Assembly: GCF_964204645.1 (NCBI RefSeq) | Contig: NC_134034.1 | Location: forward strand, 5,451,414 to 5,515,413 | Reading direction: 5' to 3' | Length of the DNA: 64,000 nt | Origin: Tubulanus polymorphus | Taxonomy: Eukaryota; Nemertea; Palaeonemertea; Tubulaniformes; Tubulanidae | Program-made: the position numbers and the translations under genes | Shown: in pieces, positions 1-10,830 of the stretch | Layout: every line of letters begins with the position of its first letter | Numbering within the stretch: position 1 is the first letter of the stretch | Notes under the pieces: generated by a model | Told to the model about the DNA's origin: nothing | The model's input: only the letters and a program-made list of their open reading frames with translations | Databases searched by the model: none

Positions 1-3000
1 AATAAACTCTATCATTTCTTCACCACCTAATTCATCCTTAAACTTCCCTGGAACTTTTTTATTATCATTGCTAAACAATTCATGATTTTTTGGATAATTA
101 CTAAAATCAAAATGGTGTTTTAATGTTTTTAAATCATCTGTTATGTTATCAGTTTTTATCTTTAATATGTAACTGTCGGTATCAAAGTATAGAATTTCTA
201 TGTGTTTTTCTCCAAAATGGGGTTGTAATATGTTATAGTAAAATTTATACATTAGTAATTTTGAAATTTCTAGAACTGATGCACCAACATAGATTGGTTT
301 ATTGAACTTCATAGAAGTTCTTCTCATCTTAACTGCTGCTAAATTTTCATCAAATATTCTGTTACCTATAAACTTAGGATATGATTGTAAATGCCTAATT
401 CTTTTACCATTACTGACTAACTCGATATCATTTCTATTTCTAATATTTTCACAAGTCTTACCATAGAATGCATTATTCATTAACTTGAAGAAATCCTTCT
501 CAAAATCAGTTTTAGATTTAGTTCTCTGTGTAGTATTAAAATCTATATATTTTTCTAACCATTTAGATTGACTGAATGAAATATATCTATGTACTTTTTT
601 TAATATCATTCCTTGATTCAAATAAAACTTCAACATTCTATAATGTACTACATAATTATATTTATCTTCTTGAGTCACCATTAACTTTTCAGTATGAATA
701 TGATTATCGGGTTTAATTCTTTTTTGATAATTTGATAATTCTTCATGTTTAACAGTTTTATGTTCGGGACAATATGCTAGATTTCTAGATTTGAATTTAA
801 TATTTTCGGGGTATTCAAGGTCTACAACAAAGAAGTAACCAGTATCTGAATCATCTGCAATATCTAGGATTCTTTTCTTTCAATCAAATTTATCAATTTG
901 TAAAACTTCAGTTATTTCAAACATCCCATAAGGTTGTGGTTCCATCATTGCCCAACCATAAAGATTATTTGCATCTATGTATAATAATTTATATCCAGGA
1001 TTATCATTTACATTGAAATATCTATCACCCAATACACCTGAAACACCTCCTCTTATAGATTTTTCAAATAATAGTAATTGATCTATATTTGTTAACAAAT
1101 CCATTTTTATATCTGTAAATTTTAATCCACAATCCCATGTTAATCCTGGTGATGAATAACAATGACAAGGATCAATGTTAAAATATTTTAGGTTTACATC
1201 TCTAAACCTTTCGAATATATCGGTTAATAATAATACATCTGATTTTAAATATAAATCTACTAATTGCCCATGATTTGTTATTTTGAAATGATTCCAAATA
1301 TTCAATGTTCTATTATAAACTTCATCTTTAACATATTCATTTTTTAATTCATCATAAAATTGTTCTTTTAATAATTCAGTTATATTAAAATCATTATGAT
1401 TTTTATAGAAAGAATATGGAATTGCGCCTTTATATCTCATTAATTTAAAATCATCATAATTTGGGTAATATTCTTTTAATATCTTTAATTCATCATCAAC
1501 TAATGATTTTGATAAGTTATCTAATGAACTACTTAAAAATCTATATGAATCTATAAATCTTAAGCATCCAAATTGGAAAGATATATAATTCTCAGATGTT
1601 TTAGCTAACATTCTAAATTTATAAGTTGGTATTTTATCTTTTGATCTATTTGAATTTAATATTTCTATTTCATTATTGATTTCTTCTATTTTATGACATA
1701 ACTGTTTGATAAATAAATGTGCATCATATCCTGATAGATTATGAAATATAACTGGTACAAAGTTAATTTTCTTAGCTTGTAAGTTACAATTCTCATGTGC
1801 AGCGCCTCTAAACTTTCCATTCAAATGATCATGGTCTCTTACTTTTTTATCTTTATAATTAAATATCTTTTCACAATGATAACATTTATCTGCAAACTCA
1901 AATTCTTCTTTATCTTCTTCTGTCATAATTATTTCTTTATTTGTATTCAATAATTTACTAAATCTTATTTCATATTCAATTAATAAGTCACAAAAATGAT
2001 TGATAACATTTTCATTTCTATAATTATAATATTCACTTTCGATTAGTTCTGGATAATCAGATTTAATATATAACCCGAAAGCAGCAGCTGATTGATGAAT
2101 CTTTTTAATAGTATTTGTTATTGGTGGTTCATCTGAATAATCACTTTCATTAGAATTTAATTTCTTTCTTTTATAATATATATCTTTTCTATCTTTATCT
2201 GTTAATTCTTTATTTAATGATTCAAAATCTCCATATATTACAAATGGTACTTTATTTTTGTAATCATATTTTTTGAATTCTAATATTTTATCCTTTTCAT
2301 TTGGTAAAACTAATTTACAATAATCATGATTATCACACAGTTGTTTATGATTTAATAATATACTTTCATTACTAAATTTATGTAAACATTTTCTACATAG
2401 ATATATTTTATTATGGTGATCACTTTCTGTTCTAAAAAATAAATCTATTTGTTTAATCCACATATAATGATTCTCATAATATAATATATCTATAACATCG
2501 TTTGAATCATAATCTTTTGATAGGTATAAAGGTTCTAATGTATAATGTTTAATATTATTTCCTTTTGTATTTGGTAATTTAATTAAATCAAATACATTTA
2601 TTTTAAGATTATTATCTCTTTCTATTTTTGGGATGTTTTTAATTCTAACAGGATACTTATCTATCTTATAATTATTTTCAAATGGTTTATAATGAGTTAA
2701 TCTAAAACTATGTGTAATATCTTCTGTTGGATGTAAACAACTTATTATAGCCCATAGAAAACATTTATCATCTTCATTTTGTATATTTATTACAGCATTA
2801 GTTTTAAATGGTAGTTTAATATAACTTGTTCCATTTATACTATCATCTTTATAATATGATAAATTATTTTCATCAATTGGTTTTGATTTAGTTAACTTAT
2901 TATATTTTGTGTTATAAACATGTAAAGTTATAAATATTATCTCATCAAATATTAAACCAGATCCTTCAAAATATTTCTCTTCTATTTTAGTTTTTATTTC

Positions 3001-3681
3001 ATTATAACATTTTTCTAATTTATCATCTATATGTTGTTTAGATATAATATGTTGTGAATGAGAATTTATATTATATATTGGTTTATCTTCAGATTTTATA
3101 AACTTTACTTTAGAAGATATACTTATTTTAGGATATTCTACGTTTGTAATTATTTTTATTATTTCTTTCATATTTTCTAAATGTTTTTTATTTTCTTCTA
3201 ATGTTTTACCTTTATGAAATTTAAACTCGATAGCTGCTGGACCAATATCACTTTTAAATGCTTCGGTTATCTCTATATCTTTTTTATTATCTAATGAATT
3301 AATATAATTTCTTACATCTTCCATGTATGGCCTTTTATTGTTTAATTTATTTTTTATTCTTTTAATTGTCTTCTGTTTCTTATTGTTATCATTATCAAAA
3401 TAATCTTCACCTAAAATATCATTATTCTTATTTCTAATATGACTTATAGATTTTAAATGTTCTTTATAATATCTTTTATCACTGAATGATTGATTACATG
3501 TATCACATTTATATGTTTCTTTTTCATTCTTTAATTCTTCTAATTTAGTTTCTAATATATCATCTTCATATTCTAATTTCAATTTATTCTCTAAATGTGT
3601 TATAGTTTTATTGTGTCTTGCTTTTTGGGATTTATCTATACTTATCTTACATGTTGGGCAGTAGTATTTATTTGCTTCCAT
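1..3681 (-). pseudogene. Protein-primed type B DNA polymerase (Polinton), one internal stop, 3' end beyond window
   Basis: Polinton polymerase B, which would copy the linear element by protein priming. From the ATG at 3681 the protein starts with C2H2-type Cys/His pairs (residues about 8-30 and 58-80), then has the exonuclease I motif YGDFESLNK, a Cys/His block followed by VRDHDHLNGKFRGAAH, the exonuclease II region with HNLSGYDAH, and polymerase motif A (LLYIDANNLYGW). At 880-882 a TGA interrupts the frame exactly where the second copy of the gene (41.6-44.5 kb) has TGG. Beyond it the frame stays open to base 1 and contains motif B (KLMNNAFYGKT) and motif C (YFDTDSY). Apart from that one stop no lesion is visible, so this copy is young. 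Expected length over 1200 residues fits the family. Confidence 0.9.
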
Positions 3682-3702
3682 TTTAATACTATATTTTTTA
3701 TT

Positions 3703-3714
3703 AAAATTGATTTT
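3703..3714 (-). promoter_or_regulatory. AAAATCAATTTT-type upstream motif of polymerase B
   Basis: On the minus strand AAAATCAATTTT lies 21 nt upstream of the polymerase ATG at 3681. The same or a one- or two-base variant stands 20-22 nt before five other starts in the 19-45 kb Polinton region: 19472, 25733, 39016, 44500 and 44891. The constant spacing argues for a promoter or leader element; its activity is inferred. Confidence 0.55.
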
Positions 3715-3763
3715 AGAAGTTCAATGATTTAAATGTTATTCATATATATGTGAATATTTTAAG

Positions 3764-3950
3764 AGTAATAGGGATAATAGGCTTTCATATCAAAGGTTGA
3801 AGGGGCGAGTGAGTAAAAAAATGAAAATAATAATAATTTACAGTTGAATTAGGAGTGTGCGCGACTAATTCAACTGTAAATTATTATTTTCATTTTTTTA
3901 CGAGCTCGACCCTTCGACCTTTGGTATGAAAGCCTATTATCCCTATTACT
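3764..3950. repeat. Terminal hairpin of Polinton A
   Basis: A long inverted repeat: the left arm from 3764 (AGTAATAGGGATAATAGGC) pairs with the right arm ending at 3950 (CCTATTATCCCTATTACT). The arms close through GAATTAG/CTAATTC on the loop GAGTGTGCGCGA at 3853-3864. The loop sequence is nearly the same as that of the hairpins at 19260-19412 and 44986-45122 although the outer arms differ. The outer end begins AGTAA, in line with Polinton inverted repeats that start with AG. Confidence 0.85.
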
Positions 3951-4545
3951 AGTGATTAAATGTTGAAAGGGGAATAGATTAAAGTAATGACATAACAGCT
4001 GGTAAACAATAATTAGGTAAGCAAAGGCAAACTAGGGGCAATGTAGATTGTAGAAGTAATTTAAAAACAAAAGATACAAACTAAAATGATTAAAACGTGA
4101 GGTCAAGCTATGGGTAAATCAGATGAAAACAAGAAGGAACATGAAATATATATTTTATACTCTTCTATTCAAGTCTCTCGTTTTGGCTGAATTGATTGTG
4201 GGATTTCTCTCGTCGACATTAGACTTCTATTCTCACTACGTGGCGCTACAGATGGACATTTCACTTACAAACATTATCCAAGGAAACTATTTTTTCTACC
4301 TTAGATCTATTATATTCCGTTGCCGTTTTTATGCGTTTAGCCCGTATTAGCTGAGAATTTAGTATTAATTATTCGGCCACGACAGACACTAAAAACTAGC
4401 TTATATCAAACGAATTAACATTGCATAGTCGACAAAGACTAATCGCACCGGTTGATGACAAACGAACTAACGTGCGTAGGGCCTAGATTAGTTTAATTCT
4501 TTGCGTCCAGTTAATCCCGTTTCTATATATTGAAACTTAACCGAT
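3951..4545. other. Unassigned gap between Polinton A and the LINE
   Basis: About 600 bases with no recognisable gene. Short ATG-initiated frames here look random. The last part may be the 5' untranslated region of the retrotransposon that follows, but its 5' boundary cannot be fixed from this window. Confidence 0.5.
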
Positions 4546-4601
4546 TTGTTTTTCTTTTTCAACCACAAAATCTGTGTGATATTCGGTGAGACCTGGAGAA
4601 A

Positions 4602-5387
4602 ATGGCGGGAAGACAAAGTGTTTCACCCCCTAACAAGAAGCAGAAGACTGCAGCATCAAATCGTCCGAATCGCCAGAATCATAAATCGACTGAGGAAACG
4701 GCATCACGTGTGGAAGCAGACAATGGAATATCGTCAAAACTTGATGCGATTCTTTCCCAGCTTTCGAAATTAGAGCTTCTAGACGACTTGCAGAGGGACA
4801 TGACCGAAGTTAAACAATCGCTTGAATTTTGCCACCAGGACGTATTACAACTAAAGAGTGAAAACGAACAACTTAGAAGCAAAGTTCGCGATTTAGAGAA
4901 AGTCGTCGCTGATCAGGACGCAATTATCAAATCGGACCATGAACTACTCCTAGATCAGCAATGGCGTAGCATGCGCGATAATTTGATCTTTTACGGCGTC
5001 GAGGAATCCGAAAATGAGAATACCGAGGACTTAATTAAAGGCTTTTGCGAGAAAGACCTTAAGTTACCGAAGACGACCGTGGACTCATTCAAATTCGCGC
5101 GAACACATCGCCTTGGACGAAGGAAAAACGAACAGAAAAAACCGCGCCCAATTGTTGCAAAATTCGAGTTCTTCAAAGATCGTGAACTGGTACGTTCAGT
5201 TGCGAAAAATCTCGCGGGCTCGTCTTTAGGACTGAATGAACAGGTGCCTGAGGAATGGGCGGCGAGACGACGCGAAAAGCTACCCGAGCTGAGAGCCGCG
5301 AAAGCGAACGGAAAACAAGCTTTCTTTGTACGGGACAAACTCGTTATCCGCGAAAACCGTGACCGCGTACCGATGGACAGCCACTAG
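4602..5387 (+). CDS. LINE ORF1 protein (coiled coil plus RRM-like RNA-binding domain)
   Basis: A 261-residue ORF1p, the RNA-binding chaperone component of a LINE particle. The ATG sits in a good context (GAAAATGGCG). The N-terminus is basic and low-complexity (residues 1-45). A heptad-rich coiled coil follows (about 50-110, with regular leucines), then an L1-ORF1p/transposase_22-like RRM region opening with WRSMRDNLIFYGVEE and containing FARTHRLGR, then a basic C-terminal domain. No CCHC knuckle is present. The TAG stop at 5385-5387 is in the same frame as ORF2 with no other stop between, so this product may sometimes be extended into the ORF2 polyprotein. Confidence 0.85.
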   Translation: MAGRQSVSPPNKKQKTAASNRPNRQNHKSTEETASRVEADNGISSKLDAILSQLSKLELLDDLQRDMTEVKQSLEFCHQDVLQLKSENEQLRSKVRDLEKVVADQDAIIKSDHELLLDQQWRSMRDNLIFYGVEESENENTEDLIKGFCEKDLKLPKTTVDSFKFARTHRLGRRKNEQKKPRPIVAKFEFFKDRELVRSVAKNLAGSSLGLNEQVPEEWAARRREKLPELRAAKANGKQAFFVRDKLVIRENRDRVPMDSH

Positions 5388-8300
5388 GAACCAGCGGAGG
5401 GACTTTGCGTACAATTCGTAGACCGGACTGTCCTTGTATCTCGAAGTTGTTGTTATGTTATAGAATTTGTAAATAGTGTAAATTTATGTGACAGTTATCC
5501 AAATGTAAATAGAGATATCGTTGGCTCGCATGTAAATTCTCATACGGTAGATACATACCCTGATGTAAATAGTAACAATCATGTACCTGATGTAACTCCT
5601 AACAATTTCATTTCTGATGTACATAAGCGAAATATTAACACTTCTGATTTAAATAAGCAAAATGTAACTAGTACAGCAAACGCAGCAAACATAAGTGAAA
5701 TTCCTTGTATCAAATCATCATTGAAGTTTTCTACGCTGAATGTATGTGGCCTTATAGCTAAACTCGATATCCCAGAATTCTGTGAATTTATTAGCAATAA
5801 TGACATCACATGTCTAACTGAAACTCACTTAGATGATTTAGACGGTAATTTAGGTTGTAGCTTGCCCGCCTCCCATATGGCGCACTTTAAAAATAGGAAA
5901 AAGTTTTCAAAAAAAGGATCAGGTGGCGTCGGTATCATATATAGGAAGTTCATGAAAAATAAAATAAAACCAATTTCGACTGACTCTCAGTTTGTATCTT
6001 GGTATTTATTAGATAAAGATTTATTTAATCGCGACAAACATGTACTTTTAGGTGTAATTTATATTCCTCCAGAAAATAGTCGTTATTATTCAGAAATAGC
6101 TATCAGAGAAATTGAAATAGAGTTATTGCAATTGAAAGTTGAGTATGATTTCATTGTGTTAATTTCTGGTGACTTTAATGCTCACACCGCTTGTATGCCA
6201 GACTTTTTGGAACCTGATAATCAGATAATTCAAGATGATAACTTAGACCCTATTGTTGACTCATTGATTAATTTAGGCGTTCCCACTACTAGAAATAATC
6301 AGGACAAAAGAAAGAATAATACAGGCTATCAACTAATAGATTTGTGTAAGAACCATTCACTAATTATCCTCAATGGCAGATGTGGCAATGATCAGACAGG
6401 TAATTATACTTTTAGGAACACTAGTGTCATCGATTATTTTGTGTGTGATTTAGAACTGTTTGGTTATGTTGAGGACTTTGAAATAATGCCTTTTGACCCA
6501 TTATTATCTGATGGACATAATCCTATTAATCTGTGCGTGTATACGAATTCTAGGGACACCATTGCTAGCGATAATGAAAGGGGTAATGAACACGCGAACT
6601 TTAAAACTTCAATTAGGTGGGTCAGTACTAGATCAAATCAATTTTTCCTGAATGTAGAATCAAGATTACGAGATAATGATTTAGATAAGTTACTGTTGGA
6701 CGGGTTGCAAGATCTAGGAATTCAATCGCCAGATGACATTAATGGACTTACCGATAGATTTGTATCTTCTTTATTATCAAGTGCTGAGGAGTGTAATTTG
6801 ATGTACCATAGAAAAAGTAGGAAAAGTAATAACTGCAAAAAACCGGTCCGCAACAGATGGTTTGGCAGGGACTGTAGAGATGCACAGAAGAAATATAATA
6901 ATATGAAAAAAAGATATAGGGGTTGCCCTACCCTTTCCAATTTTGAATCCCTTAAGAACTCGTCTAAAAACTATAAAAAGGTCATCCGAGAAAATAAGAA
7001 GAAACAAAAGGATGAATTTATTAAGGAATTGAGAGAATGCGAAATTAATAACCCAAAAAAGTATTGGTCGATGCTAAACTCTGCGAGCGGAACAAAAAAT
7101 AATGAGGCTAATATAGATATTGATATTTTTCTTGAACATTTTATGAGATTAAATGATTTGAATAATGTTAACAATGAAACCGATGACGGTGATGAGCCCC
7201 CAGACGTGGGTGACCATCCTGTCTATGACAATTATATTTTGAACAGTGATATAACCAGTGATGAGGTAATTAAGGCTATCTCTTTACTCAAAAACAATAA
7301 GGCCCCAGGCATTGATGGAATCACGAATGAGCTGTTGGGAGTTAGTCAGTATCCGTTTTTAGTTGATATATTACAAAAATTATTCAATTTAGTTCTTAAA
7401 ACAGTATATGTTCCAGAGATGTGGTCTATAGGCGTCATCAAACCCATTTTCAAAAAGAATGGCGATCCCTCTAATCCTGATAATTATAGAGGTATTACCT
7501 TAGTTAGCTGTCTTGGTAAATTATTTACAAGTATCCTAAATCAAAGATTGTCAACATTTCTAGATACGAATCACATTATAAGTGAAGCCCAGGCTGGCTT
7601 TAGATCGAAATATTCCACCATTGATCATATTTACACGCTTAAAACAATCGTAGAGCTGTATCTTTGTCAGGGAAGAAGACTTTTTTGCGCCTTTGTTGAT
7701 TTTAAGAAAGCTTTCGACTCGATTTGTAGGGTAAAGTTATGGCGAAAATTAATTGCTAACAATGTTAATGGAAACTTTTTCGATGTGGTCAAAAATATGT
7801 ATAACTCCATAAAATCATCTGTTGAATTAAATGGTTGCACGTCACAATACTTTGCAGCTGATAGAGGCTTAAGACAAGGCGAAAATCTCTCACCTATCCT
7901 CTTTTCGTTATTCTTAAACGACATTGAAGAATTTTTCATTGATCGTGGAAAACCGACTTTGTCATTTATAGAAAAACTAAATTTGAATCGTGATCAGGAT
8001 ATTGATACTTTACTGAATTTATTCATAATACTATACGCAGATGATACAGTTATTCTTGCTGAGGATGAGAAATCTCTTCAGCTACACTTAGATACCTTAT
8101 TTGAATATTGCGCGGCTAATGGTCTCACTGTTAACTCAGAGAAAACTAAAGTACTAGTATTTGCGCGAAGTAAATCCCGGATAAAAACGATTTCGAAATT
8201 TATGTTTGGTGATCAAGAGTTAGAGGTAGTTGAAGATTATGTTTATCTCGGAGTAAAATTCAATTGGAATGGTAACTTTGCTAAGGCAAAAAATTATCTT

Positions 8301-8996
8301 TACGATAAAGCTATCAGAGCTATGTTTTCGATCGTTCAAAAAGGCAGACGTTTGAAATTGCCCATAGATGTTATGTTTAAATTATTTGATACGTGTGTTG
8401 CTCCAATAGCCATGTATGGGTGTGAGATCTGGGGATATGAAAATCTTGATTTATTAGAAAATATTCATTGCTTCTTCTGTAAAATCTTAATGAAAGTGAC
8501 GAACAATTCTCGCAACTTACAAGTTTTATCAGAGCTAGGACGTTACCCTTTGAATATAGATGTTAGACGCAGGATGATTAACTTTTGGGTGAAAACAGTA
8601 TCTGGAAAGCAAACCAAACTTAATTCAATACTCTATAAAATATCTTTCAATTTATTTTTAAGGGATAAATTTAAGAGCCCTTGGTTATCATATATAAAGA
8701 AAACGTTTGATGACTGTGGTTTGTCCTGCATTTGGACGCAGCAATTCATGACTAACAGTAAATCTTTTTCAAAACGAATAAAACAGATACTCCGTGACCA
8801 GCACCTTCAAGAAACTGTATCTGCCATTAATACTAATCCGATATACACTAACTTTAGGCAATATAAGAATGATATTAGGTTAGAGAAGTATATAATAGAA
8901 CTTGGTGATGACTTAGGAACTAGTTTATTTGAATTTAGGGTCGGGTCCTATATTTTACCTGAGACCGGCTTAGATGTATATAGATCCCTCCAATAG
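5388..8996 (+). CDS. LINE ORF2: APE endonuclease and reverse transcriptase
   Basis: The frame is open from the codon after the ORF1 TAG to the TAG at 8994. The first 111 codons (5388-5720) have neither a stop nor an ATG and form an Asn/Val/Asp-rich linker. The APE endonuclease follows: FSTLNVCGL, CLTETHLDD with the catalytic Glu, ISGDFNAHT, and LSDGHNPI. The reverse transcriptase shows NNKAPGIDGI, FVDFKKAFDS (motif A), RGLRQGENLSPILFSLF (motif B) and ILYADDTVILA (motif C); the C-terminal thumb contains APIAMYGCEIWG. The first in-frame ATG falls inside the APE domain, beyond the catalytic Glu, so an independently initiated product would lack part of the nuclease. Readthrough of the UAG, reinitiation at a non-AUG codon, or a damaged start are the alternatives. 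Confidence 0.9.
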   Translation, partial: EPAEGLCVQFVDRTVLVSRSCCYVIEFVNSVNLCDSYPNVNRDIVGSHVNSHTVDTYPDVNSNNHVPDVTPNNFISDVHKRNINTSDLNKQNVTSTANAANISEIPCIKSSLKFSTLNVCGLIAKLDIPEFCEFISNNDITCLTETHLDDLDGNLGCSLPASHMAHFKNRKKFSKKGSGGVGIIYRKFMKNKIKPISTDSQFVSWYLLDKDLFNRDKHVLLGVIYIPPENSRYYSEIAIREIEIELLQLKVEYDFIVLISGDFNAHTACMPDFLEPDNQIIQDDNLDPIVDSLINLGVPTTRNNQDKRKNNTGYQLIDLCKNHSLIILNGRCGNDQTGNYTFRNTSVIDYFVCDLELFGYVEDFEIMPFDPLLSDGHNPINLCVYTNSRDTIASDNERGNEHANFKTSIRWVSTRSNQFFLNVESRLRDNDLDKLLLDGLQDLGIQSPDDINGLTDRFVSSLLSSAEECNLMYHRKSRKSNNCKKPVRNRWFGRDCRDAQKKYNNMKKRYRGCPTLSNFESLKNSSKNYKKVIRENKKKQKDEFIKELRECEINNPKKYWSMLNSASGTKNNEANIDIDIFLEHFMRLNDLNNVNNETDDGDEPPDVGDHPVYDNYILNSDITSDEVIKAISLLKNNKAPGIDGITNELLGVSQYPFLVDILQKLFNLVLKTVYVPEMWSIGVIKPIFKKNGDPSNPDNYRGITLVSCLGKLFTSILNQRLSTFLDTNHIISEAQAGFRSKYSTIDHIYTLKTIVELYLCQGRRLFCAFVDFKKAFDSICRVKLWRKLIANNVNGNFFDVVKNMYNSIKSSVELNGCTSQYFAADRGLRQGENLSPILFSLFLNDIEEFFIDRGKPTLSFIEKLNLNRDQDIDTLLNLFIILYADDTVILAEDEKSLQLHLDTLFEYCAANGLTVNSEKTKVLVFARSKSRIKTISKFMFGDQELEVVEDYVYLGVKFNWNGNFAKAKNYLYDKAIRAMFSIVQKGRRLKLPIDVMFKLFDTCVAPIAMYGCEIWGYENLDLLENIHCFFCKILMKVTNNSRNLQVLSELGRYPLNIDVRRRMINFWVKTVSGKQTKLNSILYKISFNLFLRDKFKSPWLSYIKKTFDDCGLSCIWTQQFMTNSKSFSKRIKQILRDQHLQETVSAINTNPIYTNFRQYKNDIRLEKYIIELGDDLGTSLFEFRVGSYILPETGLDVYRSLQ

Positions 8997-9219
8997 TATA
9001 TATAGTATTGTAAATAGTTGATGTATATAATAGTATATATAGTATTGTAAATAGTTGATGTATATATATATTTCGTTACGTTTTCATTCTCTAAATTTTA
9101 ATCACTTTAGTGTTGTTTTGTAAATATTTGTATATACATGTGTAATAGTTTTCCTCCATATACCATGGAAATGGTTGGAGTGTAAATAAATCGTAATCGT
9201 AATCGTAATCGTAATCGTA

Positions 9220-10326
9220 GAAATCAGTTCGATTTTCCTCGCTGTCGAACGTGCTTGTGCGATTGTGTAGGTTCACGGCTTGGCTTTGTGCTGTAACCAT
9301 TACTTCGTGTTGAACTCTGTGTCCTACGTTGTGCAGTTCGGAGCCTGTCGTCCAGGGTATTCCAATGTGGAATAGGGGGTAGTCCACTGTGTGTAGTCAG
9401 ATCCAATGTGTTTGCGTAGATTTTTGAAGCCCACTGTGTGCGGGCGTCCACAATGTGTTTGGACAAAATTGCTGTAGCCACGGCGTGTTTGGATCAGAGG
9501 CTGTGTGCGTCTCAGGATTGTGTGCTGCCTGCTGGGTGCGGGATGGTGGGCTGAATGGAAAAGTATGGAAGAATCGTTACGTTTGAAATAAAGAGTGATG
9601 ATGAATAATGAATTTTTAGGGCAGAGAAAACTCGAGAGGTCGGGGTTGTCAATTCTCTATATTCTAAGTGTGTTTCGGTATACTTCGTTGGTCCCACTAT
9701 TGTGAGATTTATCGGTCAGGGGGATCGTTTATTATTTCGGTTTTTTTAATCTGTTTCGGGGATTTTATTTAGCGCATAAATCGCTTCCGTGGAGAGTTTA
9801 ATCGCGCTCAAAGCTTGATTTAGTTTGCTCCGTTCGTGCGGGACGCGTGACAAATACCTTATATTTTACAGTTTTACGCGAGCCTTTTGACTACTCAGAT
9901 CTTAGCATTTTCATTGTTCTTGTTTATGGCTGGCGTCGTGTTGCGTTTGCCCTTGGAGGCCTATTCCACGGGTTTTACTTGTTGGTCGATTTGTCTTTTA
10001 CCGTTTTCCGAGGATTAAATACAACTTCAAAGGATTTGGGCGTCTGAAACCTTTTGATTGTTTACGCTGGTAATAAAGTTTCAATTTGTTGTTTTATTGC
10101 GTCCGTTGTCATGGCTTCGGTCATGTTGGCTGGGGGTTAGTTTAGTATACTCCTTTTAGGGATGCAGTACGATCTATTTTGAGGATGTGGATTTTATGGC
10201 TCTCCAGTCCATTATAGCATTAAATAGTTTCAGCAGAGACTTATCACATTGGACTGGTATTTGGAATTAATCCGCCAATATTGGACTGTTTGAATCCTAC
10301 GACATTACGCCATAGGGACGTGCGAA
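9220..10326. other. Unannotated 1.1-kb stretch
   Basis: I see no conserved protein or RNA gene here. The first 500 bases have a G/T-rich plus strand with repeated TGTG words. Small frames on either strand have no recognisable domain. Confidence 0.5.
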
Positions 10327-10830
10327 CATACCGACAAACCGATGAACCGACAAACCGACATACCGACAAACCGACATACCGACAAACCGACGAACCAACA
10401 AACCGACGAACCGACATACCGACGAATCGACATACCGACGAACCGACAAACCGATGAACCAACATAACGACGAACCGACAAATCCGTGCGTGGATTACCC
10501 TTATATAAAGTGGCTGGAAGCGAGGGGCTGCGTGTTTGCGTGGATAACCCTTGTATAAAGTGGCTGGGATCGAGGGGCTGTGTGGTGCGTGGATTACCCG
10601 TGTACAAAGTGGCTTGGATCGAGGGGCTGTGTGGTGCATGAATAACCCTTATATAAAGCGGCTAGGATCGAGGGGCTGCGTTGTTGCGTGGATTACCCTT
10701 ATATATTGTGGCTAGGATCGAGGGACAGGGTTTTTCCGTGGATTACCCGTGGCTGGATCGAGGGACTACGAGTATGTCGGTTCGTCGGTTTGTCGGTATG
10801 TCGGTTTTTCGGTATGTCGGTTTGTCTTGA
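10327..10830. repeat. Foldback repeat: inverted CCGACAAA/CCGACATA arrays around 58-mers
   Basis: Left array (10327-10486) of 8-bp units CCGACAAA or CCGACATA; centre (about 10491-10770) of five to six imperfect copies of a 58-60 bp unit containing GGATTACCCTTATATAAAG and GATCGAGGGGCTG; right arm (about 10773-10828) of TGTCGGTT/TGTCGGTA units, the reverse complement of the left array. Same architecture as the blocks at 13.4-14.4 and 16.8-17.7 kb. The frames across it (Cys-Arg-Phe-Val-Gly repeats) are artefacts of the repeat, not genes. Confidence 0.85.

Larger units (their letters stand above)
1..3950. mobile_element. Polinton/Maverick element A, terminal part
   Basis: One end of a Polinton-type element runs off the left edge of the window. 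What is visible is a polymerase B gene on the minus strand, its AT-rich 5' leader, and a terminal hairpin whose outer end reads AGTAATAGGGATAATAGG from the right edge inward. The organisation (terminus, short leader, gene pointing inward) repeats at 44.5-45.1 kb, and the polymerase is closely similar to that copy, but the hairpin arms differ in sequence, so A and the 19-45 kb elements are related subfamilies rather than pieces of one insertion. The other end, and so the target duplication, is outside the window. Confidence 0.85.
4546..9219 (+). mobile_element. Non-LTR retrotransposon (LINE), near full length
   Basis: ORF1 (4602-5387) and ORF2 (5388-8996) are followed by a short 3' UTR holding a 37-bp direct duplication (8992-9028 and 9029-9065) and a tail of CGTAAT hexamers (about 9188-9219), the kind of microsatellite tail seen in CR1/L2/I-like LINEs instead of poly(A). 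Both ORFs are undamaged. The APE endonuclease, GENLSP in RT motif B and the coiled-coil ORF1 point to the Jockey/CR1/I group; I do not assign a clade. The 5' boundary is approximate. Confidence 0.85.

Noticed and set aside
6722..7174. Minus-strand frames opposite LINE ORF2
   Set aside because: Shadow frames of the reverse transcriptase gene, Phe/Leu-rich by complement.
10327..10486. CRISPR-like array of short repeats
   Set aside because: Eight-base units without distinct spacers, in an animal genome, with an inverted partner array.
10244..10639. Long frames encoding Cys-Arg-Phe-Val-Gly repeats
   Set aside because: They arise from the 8-bp tandem array read in all frames; both strands and several frames are open at once.
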